A DNA stretch of 6,721 bases, from positions 1 to 6,721 of the forward strand of contig JAFDYP010000440.1 of the NCBI GenBank assembly GCA_018267355.1, written 5' to 3'. This DNA comes from Bacteroidota bacterium (lineage in GTDB: Bacteria > Bacteroidota > Bacteroidia > Chitinophagales > LD1). Within the stretch, counting starts at the first letter, position 1; the number at the start of each line of letters is the position of its first letter. The notes beneath the pieces are model-generated. The model worked only from the letters and a program-made list of their open reading frames with translations, was not told where the DNA came from and ran no database searches. Shown here one piece after another: positions 1-6,128 of the stretch. The position numbers and the translations under genes are program-made.

Positions 1-2133
1 ACCCGGAGTACCATTAGAGGCTGCACCCGGTATGATCTGGCAGCGTACGAATTTATAGTTAGAGCAATTGGTCATGTGGACCACATAGTTGCTCGATCCG
101 AATGTATCTGTAGCCGGTGTAGCCGGACAATTGGCTGTCTCGATGGTCAGGTCCTGAAAGCGGAAGTAGCTGCTGCCATTCATGTAGATGGCCACGAGGC
201 GCTTGTTATTGGAGGCACCCTCCATATTGGCTGTGGTGCGATGTATCACAGTGAGGCCGGGTGTACTGGATTTGACCCAGGTCACAGGGTCCCAGCCACC
301 TTCTATGGTCGTGTAGCTTGTGATATTGGTGATAGGGTTGTCGATATTGTAGGTGCCTTGTGCCAGTTTGATCACAGCATTATTACACTGCGCCAGACTG
401 AGCGCTGTGGCCAGACTGGCAGGGCTGGATTGCGACCCACCGCCCGTACCATTGGTAGTGGCATATATCACGGAGCAGCTCTGCACCGGTGGTGGCGGAG
501 AGAGATTGACCGTGACGGTGAAAGGTGTGCCGGGGCAGCCTGCTGCGTCTATGGCTACCACCTGATAGCTGGTCGTAGCGGGCGGAGAGGCTTTAGGATT
601 GGCGCAGGTGGTGCAGGAGAGGCCTGCTGTAGGTGTCCAGGAGTAGGTTACATTGCCCGAGGCAAAGGCTGATATCTGTATACTGTCTGAGCTGGAGCAG
701 ATGGTGCTCGTGACCGGGAATGCACTGATAGATGGCGGTACATCACGGGAAACCACTACCTGGTCCGTGAGCTGGCAGCCATTGCTATAGGTGGCGGTCA
801 CCGTGTAGATGGTGGTTACGCTTGGGTTGACACTCCAGTTTTGGCCTGTATGGGTAGTGGTGCCATCGCCCCATACATAGCTGGTCACAGAGCCGGTGCT
901 GCTGGCATGCAGCGTGACCGTCTGACCCGGACAGAGCGTCGTATCGCGGCCGGCATCCACAGGAGGATTGCTGGCTGCGGCCACATTCACCGTGAAGCCT
1001 TGTGAGGCAGTGGCATTATACGGGCAGGCATTGTCATGTAGCGCGATCACAAAGCTATGTGTACCCACATCTGCCTGCGTAGGTGCCCAGCAGATAGTGA
1101 GGGTAGGGTGCAGGCCGCCTGACGAGGTGCAGGTAGCACCCGGCAGGTCATTGGCCAGGAAGCGCCAGTACGTACTGTCTGCCGCATTGGGGTCAGAGGT
1201 CTGCACGGTAAAGCAGAAGTTAGAACAGGCAGTGGTGTTGTAGACAAAGGAGGCAGGGTTGGTAGACGGTGCACCATTGATACCTCCTGCTACAGGCGGA
1301 CTGTTATTACAGTTGGTCACGATGATCTGCATATCGCGCTCTATGTGGCCTATCAGCACGCCGTTGCGAAATTCATCTACACCTACTTTCAGTACTGCTA
1401 TCTGGGTCTGGCTCGGGGTAAAGGAGAGCTGTCCCGTTGCGCTATTGATAATGGTACCAGATGAGGTGGTCATCGGGTTGGTACCACTATGGCCGCCGGA
1501 GTAGCTCACGGTGCTGCCGGGATTGTTGAGCGAGTTCATCAGGTAGAAGTAGAGGGAGTCGCCATCGGCATCTGTGGCACCGTGATTGAAGAACTGCGGA
1601 TAGTTATTGCAGTATACAGCTACAGGATCATTGGAGAAGACAGGAGAGTTGTCGCAGGTTGTGGTGGTATTATCCAGGTGCGCCTCGATGTAGAAATTCT
1701 CACTACTGGGATTGCTCAGCGTGGTGATGGCGGCATTGCGGCAGCACATATTCCAGCTCAGCACCCAGTCATTGCCGCAGCCGGCGGGCAGGGTCAGGAT
1801 ACCGGTAAATGTGTACTTCTCGACACCTATCCCTGATCCGCCATGGCAGGCAGACGTCTGGCTGTAGCAGATAGGAGTGATGTCTACCGGTGGCCCTACC
1901 TGCTGCAGGGTGAGCGAGGTGGTCACCCCGCACTGTGCAGAGTGTACACTGATGGTCTGCGGCCCTGACATGTCTATACCCGTACAGTCGCGATAGCCCG
2001 TCAGGGTCACGCGGTACTGATTGGGCCCCAGACAGGTAAATGTCAGGTCGGCGCCCATCACGTGGCTGGCGTATAGTCGGCTGAAAAAGGAAAAGCAAAG
2101 GACAACTGAGAGTAGCAGTAAAAGTTTCTTCAT
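1..2133 (-). CDS. Large secreted/surface multidomain protein (Ig/PKD-like plus beta-helix), 3' end beyond window
   Basis: The frame is open for 711 codons from ATG at 2133 to the left edge, so the C-terminus is missing. Residues 1-22 form a signal peptide (MKKLLLLLSVVLCFSFFSRLYA, cut before SHVMGAD). Residues 23 to about 165 carry the HVMGADLTF...YRVTLTGYRDCTG signature found at the start of many Bacteroidota PKD or gliding-associated proteins. About 185-275 (GATDADGDSLYFYL...) and 276-390 look like cadherin/Ig-like beta-sandwiches. About 391-466 (DAGRDTTLCPGQTVTLHAS) and 467-546 (GLSCTTCANPKASPPATTSY) are Ig/PKD-like domains. From 552 on (VIYATTNGTGGG..., KLAQGTYNI, TTIEGGWDP, FRFQDLTIE) the sequence resembles the start of a right-handed parallel beta-helix. 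It is rich in Thr, Ser, Asn and Cys. It is probably exported and cell-surface attached or released, perhaps by type IX secretion, but the C-terminal sorting domain that would show this lies outside. The role is unknown; adhesion or carbohydrate binding are guesses. It is transcribed divergently from the dehydrogenase operon. Confidence 0.88.
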   Translation of the reverse strand, partial: MKKLLLLLSVVLCFSFFSRLYASHVMGADLTFTCLGPNQYRVTLTGYRDCTGIDMSGPQTISVHSAQCGVTTSLTLQQVGPPVDITPICYSQTSACHGGSGIGVEKYTFTGILTLPAGCGNDWVLSWNMCCRNAAITTLSNPSSENFYIEAHLDNTTTTCDNSPVFSNDPVAVYCNNYPQFFNHGATDADGDSLYFYLMNSLNNPGSTVSYSGGHSGTNPMTTSSGTIINSATGQLSFTPSQTQIAVLKVGVDEFRNGVLIGHIERDMQIIVTNCNNSPPVAGGINGAPSTNPASFVYNTTACSNFCFTVQTSDPNAADSTYWRFLANDLPGATCTSSGGLHPTLTICWAPTQADVGTHSFVIALHDNACPYNATASQGFTVNVAAASNPPVDAGRDTTLCPGQTVTLHASSTGSVTSYVWGDGTTTHTGQNWSVNPSVTTIYTVTATYSNGCQLTDQVVVSRDVPPSISAFPVTSTICSSSDSIQISAFASGNVTYSWTPTAGLSCTTCANPKASPPATTSYQVVAIDAAGCPGTPFTVTVNLSPPPPVQSCSVIYATTNGTGGGSQSSPASLATALSLAQCNNAVIKLAQGTYNIDNPITNITSYTTIEGGWDPVTWVKSSTPGLTVIHRTTANMEGASNNKRLVAIYMNGSSYFRFQDLTIETANCPATPATDTFGSSNYVVHMTNCSNYKFVRCQIIPGAASNGTPG

Positions 2134-2167
2134 CTTACCGGATGATTATTGATGTGAAAAGGGTTAC

Positions 2168-2202
2168 GTTCAAATCTAACAAATACTTAGTTATATCTGA
2201 AC
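2168..2202. repeat. 13-nt imperfect inverted repeat, operator-like
   Basis: The left arm GTTCAAATCTAAC (2168-2180) and right arm GTTATATCTGAAC (2190-2202) are inverted copies agreeing at 11 of 13 positions, separated by 9 nt. Arm centres are 22 nt apart, about two DNA turns. The repeat covers the predicted -7 box of the minus-strand gene and reaches its -33 region, which is where a repressor site would be expected. It could instead form a hairpin or be chance in AT-rich DNA; no regulator is encoded in the window. Confidence 0.45.
2171..2178 (-). promoter_or_regulatory. Bacteroidota-type -7 promoter element for the surface-protein gene
   Basis: Read on the minus strand this is TAGATTTG, a full match to the Bacteroidota -7 consensus TAnnTTTG. 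A weak -33 match (TTC rather than TTG) lies 20 nt upstream. Transcription would begin near 2165, giving a leader of about 30 nt before the ATG at 2133. The leader has no Shine-Dalgarno sequence, as is usual in this phylum. The box sits inside one arm of the inverted repeat at 2168-2202. Confidence 0.45.
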
Positions 2203-2243
2203 ATTTATTTGACCTTAAAATCCCGACATACGTTGCATTGTTA

Positions 2244-2267
2244 ATTGATTGTTTATTGAAAATCAAT
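2244..2267. repeat. 7-bp dyad ATTGATT/AATCAAT in the divergent intergenic region
   Basis: ATTGATT (2244-2250) and its exact reverse complement AATCAAT (2261-2267) flank a 10-nt spacer about 95 nt upstream of the dehydrogenase start. It might be a regulator site for the rightward operon. The arms are short and AT-rich, so chance is quite possible. Confidence 0.25.
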
Positions 2268-2323
2268 ATCCGTTTGGTCGCGTGATTTTAGTCATACGTC
2301 TGTTTGGGCCTATAGGTCGTACA

Positions 2324-2355
2324 TTGGGCAGAAAGCTTGGGATTAGGTATTTTTG
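2324..2355 (+). promoter_or_regulatory. Candidate Bacteroidota promoter for the dehydrogenase-aroB-aroA operon
   Basis: TTG at 2324-2326 and TATTTTTG at 2348-2355 match the -33 (TTG) and -7 (TAnnTTTG) elements with a 21-nt gap. The -7 box ends only 4 nt before the ATG at 2360, so transcription would begin at about the start codon, giving an almost leaderless mRNA. A second, weaker candidate (TTG 2274-2276, TACGTCTG 2295-2302, 18-nt gap, one mismatch) would give an ordinary leader of roughly 50 nt. The sequence alone does not decide between them. Confidence 0.35.
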
Positions 2356-2359
2356 AGGT

Positions 2360-3712
2360 ATGAAGTACCAGAGCATGGACCCGTATACAGGCAGGGTCAT
2401 CCGCGATTTTGCACTTGATAGTTTCCCCGACCTTGCGATCTCCCGTGATGCTTTTGACAAATGGCGCCGCCTGACCATAGCTGAGCGCGGTGCGCATATG
2501 CGCCGCCTGGCTGATGTGCTGGAGCGCAATAAAGAGCGCTACGCCCTCCTCATCACTCAGGAGATGGGCAAACCCTACAAAGAGTCGCTCTACGAGATCA
2601 ATAAAGTACTGACAGCATTTGACTACTACATAGACGGGGCAGCGCGTATGCTGGCACCGGAGCCGGTCGTGACCAATGCCTCCAGGAGCTATATCGCCTT
2701 TGAGCCGCTGGGCATTATTTTTTCCATCATGCCGTGGAATTTTCCCTTCTGGCAGGTGTTCCGCTTTGCGGTGCCCTCGCTCATGGCCGGCAATGTCACG
2801 ATCCTGAAGCATGCGCCCTCGGTGTCAGGCTGTGCAGAGGCGATAGAGCAGGCATTTGCCGAGGCAGGCATGCCGCACGGCACCCTGCTGAAGTACTACC
2901 TGAGCAATGAGGACGCGGCCAAAGTAATAGCACATCCTGATGTACGAGGGGTAAGCTTCACAGGTAGTGATGCTACCGGCAGTATCATAGCATCACTGGC
3001 CGGTCAGCATATCAAGAAGGCCGTGATAGAACTGGGCGGCAATGACCCTTTTATCATCTTGCCGGATGCTGATATGGACCTGGCCGTGGCCGGCGCGATC
3101 AAGTCGCGCGCTATCAACTCGGGCCAGAGCTGCAATGCCGCCAAGCGCTTCATAGCAGTGGGCAGCGCGTATGAGGCCTTTAGCGAAAAGCTGGTAGCTG
3201 CAGTGATGGCGCTCAAAGTGGGCAACCCCATGGATGAAGACACTCAGATAGGACCGCTGGCGCGCCCCGACCTGGCAGACAAAGTACGCAGGCAGATAGC
3301 AGACACCATTGCAGAGGGCGCCAGGCCACATCTGCATGACACGACCGAGACAGGCAATGCCAACTTCGTAGCGCCTGTGGTGCTGGAGGGTGTACAGCCG
3401 GGCATGGTGGCCTTTGAGGAGGAGATATTTGGCCCGGTGTGGACGCTGGTACACGCTACTGATACCGCTCATGCGGTCAGACTGGCCAACCTATCGCAAT
3501 ATGGCCTCGGTGCATCTGTATGGACTGCCGACGCCGGTGCCGCGGAGCAACTCATACCCGAGCTGGAGGCAGGAAACGTTTTCATCAATGATATCGTAAA
3601 ATCAGATGCGCGGCTGCCTTTCGGTGGGGTCAAGCGTAGCGGCTTTGGCAGGGAGCTATCTGAGTTTGGCCTGCATGAATTTGTGAATGTGAAGACGGTG
3701 TATGTGAAATAG
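2360..3712 (+). CDS. NAD(P)-dependent aldehyde dehydrogenase, Sad/YneI-like succinate-semialdehyde dehydrogenase
   Basis: This 450-residue cytoplasmic enzyme of the aldehyde dehydrogenase superfamily oxidises an aldehyde to its acid with NAD(P)+. Visible motifs are PWNFP (125-129), the cofactor-binding ILKHAPS (148-154, Lys150), the Rossmann segment FTGSDATG (200-207), the general base Glu224 in ELGGNDP, the nucleophile Cys258 in SGQSCNAAKRF, and EEIFGPV (354-360). The C-terminus SDARLPFGGVKRSGFGRELS with HEFVNVKTV closely resembles E. coli Sad (YneI), as does MPWNFPFWQVFRFAVPSLMAGN, so succinate semialdehyde is the likeliest substrate, feeding the TCA cycle. Substrate assignment within this superfamily is not secure from sequence reading alone. 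The start is bracketed by an in-frame TGA at 2354-2356; ATG at codon 6 is less likely because the usual N-terminal YxSxxPYTG segment would be lost. It is complete and full length for the Sad-like type, and is the first gene of a probable operon with aroB and aroA. Confidence 0.93.
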   Translation: MKYQSMDPYTGRVIRDFALDSFPDLAISRDAFDKWRRLTIAERGAHMRRLADVLERNKERYALLITQEMGKPYKESLYEINKVLTAFDYYIDGAARMLAPEPVVTNASRSYIAFEPLGIIFSIMPWNFPFWQVFRFAVPSLMAGNVTILKHAPSVSGCAEAIEQAFAEAGMPHGTLLKYYLSNEDAAKVIAHPDVRGVSFTGSDATGSIIASLAGQHIKKAVIELGGNDPFIILPDADMDLAVAGAIKSRAINSGQSCNAAKRFIAVGSAYEAFSEKLVAAVMALKVGNPMDEDTQIGPLARPDLADKVRRQIADTIAEGARPHLHDTTETGNANFVAPVVLEGVQPGMVAFEEEIFGPVWTLVHATDTAHAVRLANLSQYGLGASVWTADAGAAEQLIPELEAGNVFINDIVKSDARLPFGGVKRSGFGRELSEFGLHEFVNVKTVYVK

Positions 3713-3716
3713 ATTA

Positions 3717-3740
3717 TCTCTGCGTCTCCGCGCCTCTGCA
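3717..3740. repeat. Three tandem 8-nt units (TCTCTGCG, TCTCCGCG, CCTCTGCA)
   Basis: The 41-nt gap between the dehydrogenase stop and the aroB start contains TCTCTGCG, TCTCCGCG and CCTCTGCA end to end, followed by GTAAA. From memory, very similar strings (CTTTGCGTCTCTGCGCCTTTGCG-like) recur between genes in many bacterial genomes, including Bacteroidota, so this may be one copy of a dispersed family. Its function is unknown. Whether it has other copies in this genome cannot be seen here. Confidence 0.5.
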
Positions 3741-3753
3741 GTAAATCTTTATT

Positions 3754-4791
3754 ATGTCAAACATCTCATTCCATCAGGACATCGCCACACTAAAGGAGCA
3801 GCTCGCAAAGCTGAGTACCGGCTATAGCGCTGCTTTCATCCTATGCGATGAAAACACAGAGACACACTGCCTGCCGCTGGTGCATGAGGCACTGACCAAT
3901 GCATTTGTGATCAGGGTCAGGAGCGGAGAGGCACACAAGACTCTGCAGAGCTGCGACACCATCTGGTTTGCGCTCACGCATAGGAATGCCGACCGCCGCG
4001 CGCTGCTCATCAACCTGGGCGGGGGTGTGATCTGTGATATGGGTGGCTTTGCAGCGTCCTGCTACAAGCGCGGGATAGACTTCGTGCACGTACCTACTAC
4101 ACTACTCGCCATGGTAGATGCCAGCGTAGGCGGCAAAACAGGTGTGGACTTTGATAATTATAAAAATCAGATCGGCCTTTTCCGCGAGGCGGCAGCAGTG
4201 CTGATATGCCCTGCCTTTCTCACTACACTGGACGGGCGGCAGCTACGCTCCGGTATGGCAGAGGTGATCAAGCACTACCTGATAGCTGATGAGGCGGCTT
4301 TCCACGCAGTGGAGCAGAGTGAAAAGCTCACCTATGATCTCGCACTGATCGAAAAGGCGGTGCGGATCAAATCACATTTTACCCAGGCAGATCCTGACGA
4401 GCAAAACATACGCAAGGCGCTAAACTATGGCCACACGATAGGCCATGCACTGGAGAGCCACCGCCTCAGCACTGATGCGCCACTGCTGCACGGCGAGGCT
4501 ATAGCCATAGGGATGGCTGTAGAGGCCCTGATCGCACAGCATCTGGATATGCTGCCTGAAGAGGATGCCGGCCGTGTGCTCACAGTGCTGCGCAGGTATT
4601 TTGACCTGCCGGTGCTCAGCACAGAGGAAATAAGTGCTATCATCGCCCTCTCCGCGCAAGACAAGAAAAATGCGGGCGCTACACGCCGTATGGCACTGAT
4701 CACCGGTATAGGCAGCTATGCTGTGGATGTAGCAGTGGGAGAGGAGCAGGTGCGCGAGGCCTGCATTTGGTACAATAATGGTATATCATAA
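3754..4791 (+). CDS. aroB: 3-dehydroquinate synthase
   Basis: AroB converts DAHP to 3-dehydroquinate, the second step of the shikimate pathway, in the cytoplasm using catalytic NAD+ and a divalent metal (usually Zn2+). The 345 residues show the NAD-binding INLGGGVICDMGGFAAS (86-102), the substrate loop PTTLLAMVDASVGGKTG (114-130, with Asp122 and Lys128), GMAEVIKH (167-174), NYGHTIGHALES (224-235) and LLHGEAIAIGM (244-254). By alignment with the Aspergillus enzyme, Glu170, His227 and His246 are the metal ligands, and Lys173 and His231 also line the active site. All key residues are present. It is slightly shorter than E. coli AroB at the N-terminus, as in other Bacteroidota. No Shine-Dalgarno sequence precedes the ATG. 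It starts 41 nt after the dehydrogenase and ends 16 nt before aroA, consistent with co-transcription. Confidence 0.97.
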   Translation: MSNISFHQDIATLKEQLAKLSTGYSAAFILCDENTETHCLPLVHEALTNAFVIRVRSGEAHKTLQSCDTIWFALTHRNADRRALLINLGGGVICDMGGFAASCYKRGIDFVHVPTTLLAMVDASVGGKTGVDFDNYKNQIGLFREAAAVLICPAFLTTLDGRQLRSGMAEVIKHYLIADEAAFHAVEQSEKLTYDLALIEKAVRIKSHFTQADPDEQNIRKALNYGHTIGHALESHRLSTDAPLLHGEAIAIGMAVEALIAQHLDMLPEEDAGRVLTVLRRYFDLPVLSTEEISAIIALSAQDKKNAGATRRMALITGIGSYAVDVAVGEEQVREACIWYNNGIS

Positions 4792-4807
4792 ATAAACGTG
4801 CGTACGA

Positions 4808-6022
4808 ATGCCTAACCTGACCATCAGTCACACGCGCCGCAAGCTACGCGGCGAGATCAAACTACCGACCTCCAAAAGTGAAAGCAACAGGCTGCTGATA
4901 CTGCAGGCGCTCTCCGGCGGTGAACTCCATGCTGACAACCTGTCTGACTCGCTCGATACGATCAAGATGAAGGAAGGCCTCGCCTCAAAGGAGCTTAATA
5001 TCAATATAGGCGATGCCGGCACTGCCATGCGGTTTCTCACGGCGTACTACTGCGCCACTAGCCAGTACAAGATCATATCCGGCTCAGACCGCATGCATGA
5101 GCGGCCTATCGGCATACTGGTAGATGCCCTGCGCGAGATAGGATTTAAAGTAGAGTACAAGGGACAGGAAGGCTACCCGCCGCTGGAGATCATACCGGTG
5201 CCGCTCACCCAGACCAAACGCGAAGTACACATAGCCGGCAATGTGAGCAGCCAGTATATCACGGCGCTGCTCATGATAGCGCCTGTGCTGCCTCACGGAC
5301 TCACGATATACTTCACCACGCCGCTGGTATCCCAGCCATATATACACCTGACGCTGGATGTACTGCTCAAGGCCGGTATCTCCTATATAGAGGGCAGCCA
5401 GTGCATCCGCATAGGCAGGCAGCGCTTTGCCCCTGTCACGATGATAGCCTCTATGGACTGGTCTGCGGCGAGCTACTGGTATGGGGTGGCTGCTCTCGCT
5501 GACTCCTGCGAGCTGAACCTGCGAGGCCTCACGCTCGGTGCCGCGCAGGGAGATAAAAAGATGGCGGAGTGGGGTGCCCTGATAGGTGTCAATACCATGC
5601 AGACAGGCAGCGGTGTGACGCTGAACTGTACCGAGGCGGCCACCAGCGCGGCTTTTGACTTTACCAACTATCCCGACCTGGCGCAGACCATCATCGTGAT
5701 CTGTGCAGCCAAAAATATCAAGGCTACCTTCACCGGTATGGACTCGCTGCGGATCAAGGAGACCGACCGCATAGCCGCCCTGCAGAGTGAGCTGCAGAAA
5801 TTTAACGTGCGGCTGCTGGAGGATAGTCCGGGCGTCTTTGTGCTGGATGGTACCTTTGCTATGTCGCACCAGACCATCCGCACGTACAATGATCACCGCA
5901 TGGCTATGGCCTTTGCACCGCTGGCGCTGCTCGGCACTATCACCATAGAAGATGCAGACGTGGTGGCTAAATCTTATCCCAACTTCTGGGAGGAGATGAA
6001 GAAGATGGGCTTTGTGATGTGA
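4808..6022 (+). CDS. aroA: 3-phosphoshikimate 1-carboxyvinyltransferase (EPSP synthase)
   Basis: AroA transfers the enolpyruvyl group of PEP to shikimate-3-phosphate, the sixth step of the shikimate pathway, in the cytoplasm. Motifs in order are LPTSKSESNR (19-28; Lys23, Ser24, Arg28 bind substrate), GDAGTAMRFLTA (68-79), RMHERPIG (95-102), NVSSQYITALL (145-155), DWSAASY (217-223), NYPDLAQT (287-294, catalytic Asp290), LRIKETDR (314-321, catalytic Glu318), YNDHRMAMA (360-368, Arg364) and Lys388 near the end. At 404 residues it is about 23 shorter than E. coli AroA (427), mainly because the stretch before GDAGTAMR (about 50-67) is compressed, as I recall for other Bacteroidota. Asp69 and Phe76 stand where E. 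coli has Asn94 and Pro101; the Gly96 equivalent (Gly71) is kept. It is the last gene of the operon, followed directly by a terminator-like hairpin. Confidence 0.96.
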   Translation: MPNLTISHTRRKLRGEIKLPTSKSESNRLLILQALSGGELHADNLSDSLDTIKMKEGLASKELNINIGDAGTAMRFLTAYYCATSQYKIISGSDRMHERPIGILVDALREIGFKVEYKGQEGYPPLEIIPVPLTQTKREVHIAGNVSSQYITALLMIAPVLPHGLTIYFTTPLVSQPYIHLTLDVLLKAGISYIEGSQCIRIGRQRFAPVTMIASMDWSAASYWYGVAALADSCELNLRGLTLGAAQGDKKMAEWGALIGVNTMQTGSGVTLNCTEAATSAAFDFTNYPDLAQTIIVICAAKNIKATFTGMDSLRIKETDRIAALQSELQKFNVRLLEDSPGVFVLDGTFAMSHQTIRTYNDHRMAMAFAPLALLGTITIEDADVVAKSYPNFWEEMKKMGFVM

Positions 6023-6025
6023 CCC

Positions 6026-6057
6026 ATAAAAAAACCTGAACAGGATCAGTTTTTTAT
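6026..6057 (+). terminator. A-tract/T-tract hairpin after aroA
   Basis: ATAAAAAAACCTGA (6026-6039) pairs with TCAGTTTTTTAT (6046-6057) through CTGA/TCAG and a six-pair A/T stem, with a 6-nt loop ACAGGA and small bulges. Six T residues on the plus strand would form the U-tract of an intrinsic terminator just 3 nt after the aroA stop. The GC part of the stem is only a few pairs, so it may be weak. The matching A-tract could let it work on both strands. Confidence 0.5.
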
Positions 6058-6077
6058 AGCATCGCCTTTATATTCTC

Positions 6078-6108
6078 TTGCAGCCCTCGGCAGCATGCAT
6101 TATTTTCA
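6078..6108 (+). promoter_or_regulatory. Weak Bacteroidota-type promoter candidate for the right-edge gene
   Basis: TTG (6078-6080) and TATTTTCA (6101-6108, six of the eight positions of TAnnTTTG) are 20 nt apart, placing a transcription start near 6113 and a leader of about 15 nt before the GTG at 6129. Its place after the terminator-like hairpin favours an independent promoter here, but the -7 match is imperfect. Confidence 0.3.
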
Positions 6109-6128
6109 TACGAAACCATATTGCTATC

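Noticed and set aside
76..672. Plus-strand open frame of 198 codons beneath the surface-protein gene
   Set aside because: It is antisense to a 711-codon frame with a clear signal peptide and recognisable domain motifs. Its own translation is low in complexity and matches nothing I know.
1489..1836. Plus-strand open frame of 115 codons antisense to the N-terminal part of the surface protein
   Set aside because: It is a mirror frame of strongly coding minus-strand sequence, with no promoter or plausible protein signature.
2309..2316. CCTATAGG palindrome upstream of the dehydrogenase promoter candidate
   Set aside because: An 8-nt palindrome is expected by chance at this scale and nothing else supports a binding site.
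2288..2812. Minus-strand open frame of 174 codons over the start of the dehydrogenase
   Set aside because: It overlaps the conserved PWNFP region of the dehydrogenase and has no domain signal; treated as a shadow.
2993..3472. Minus-strand open frame of 159 codons inside the dehydrogenase
   Set aside because: It is antisense to the catalytic Cys region of a complete, well-conserved enzyme.
5084..5896. Minus-strand open frame of 270 codons across aroA
   Set aside because: The plus strand encodes all EPSP synthase motifs in order. The antisense frame is His/Arg-rich shadow sequence with no recognisable domain.
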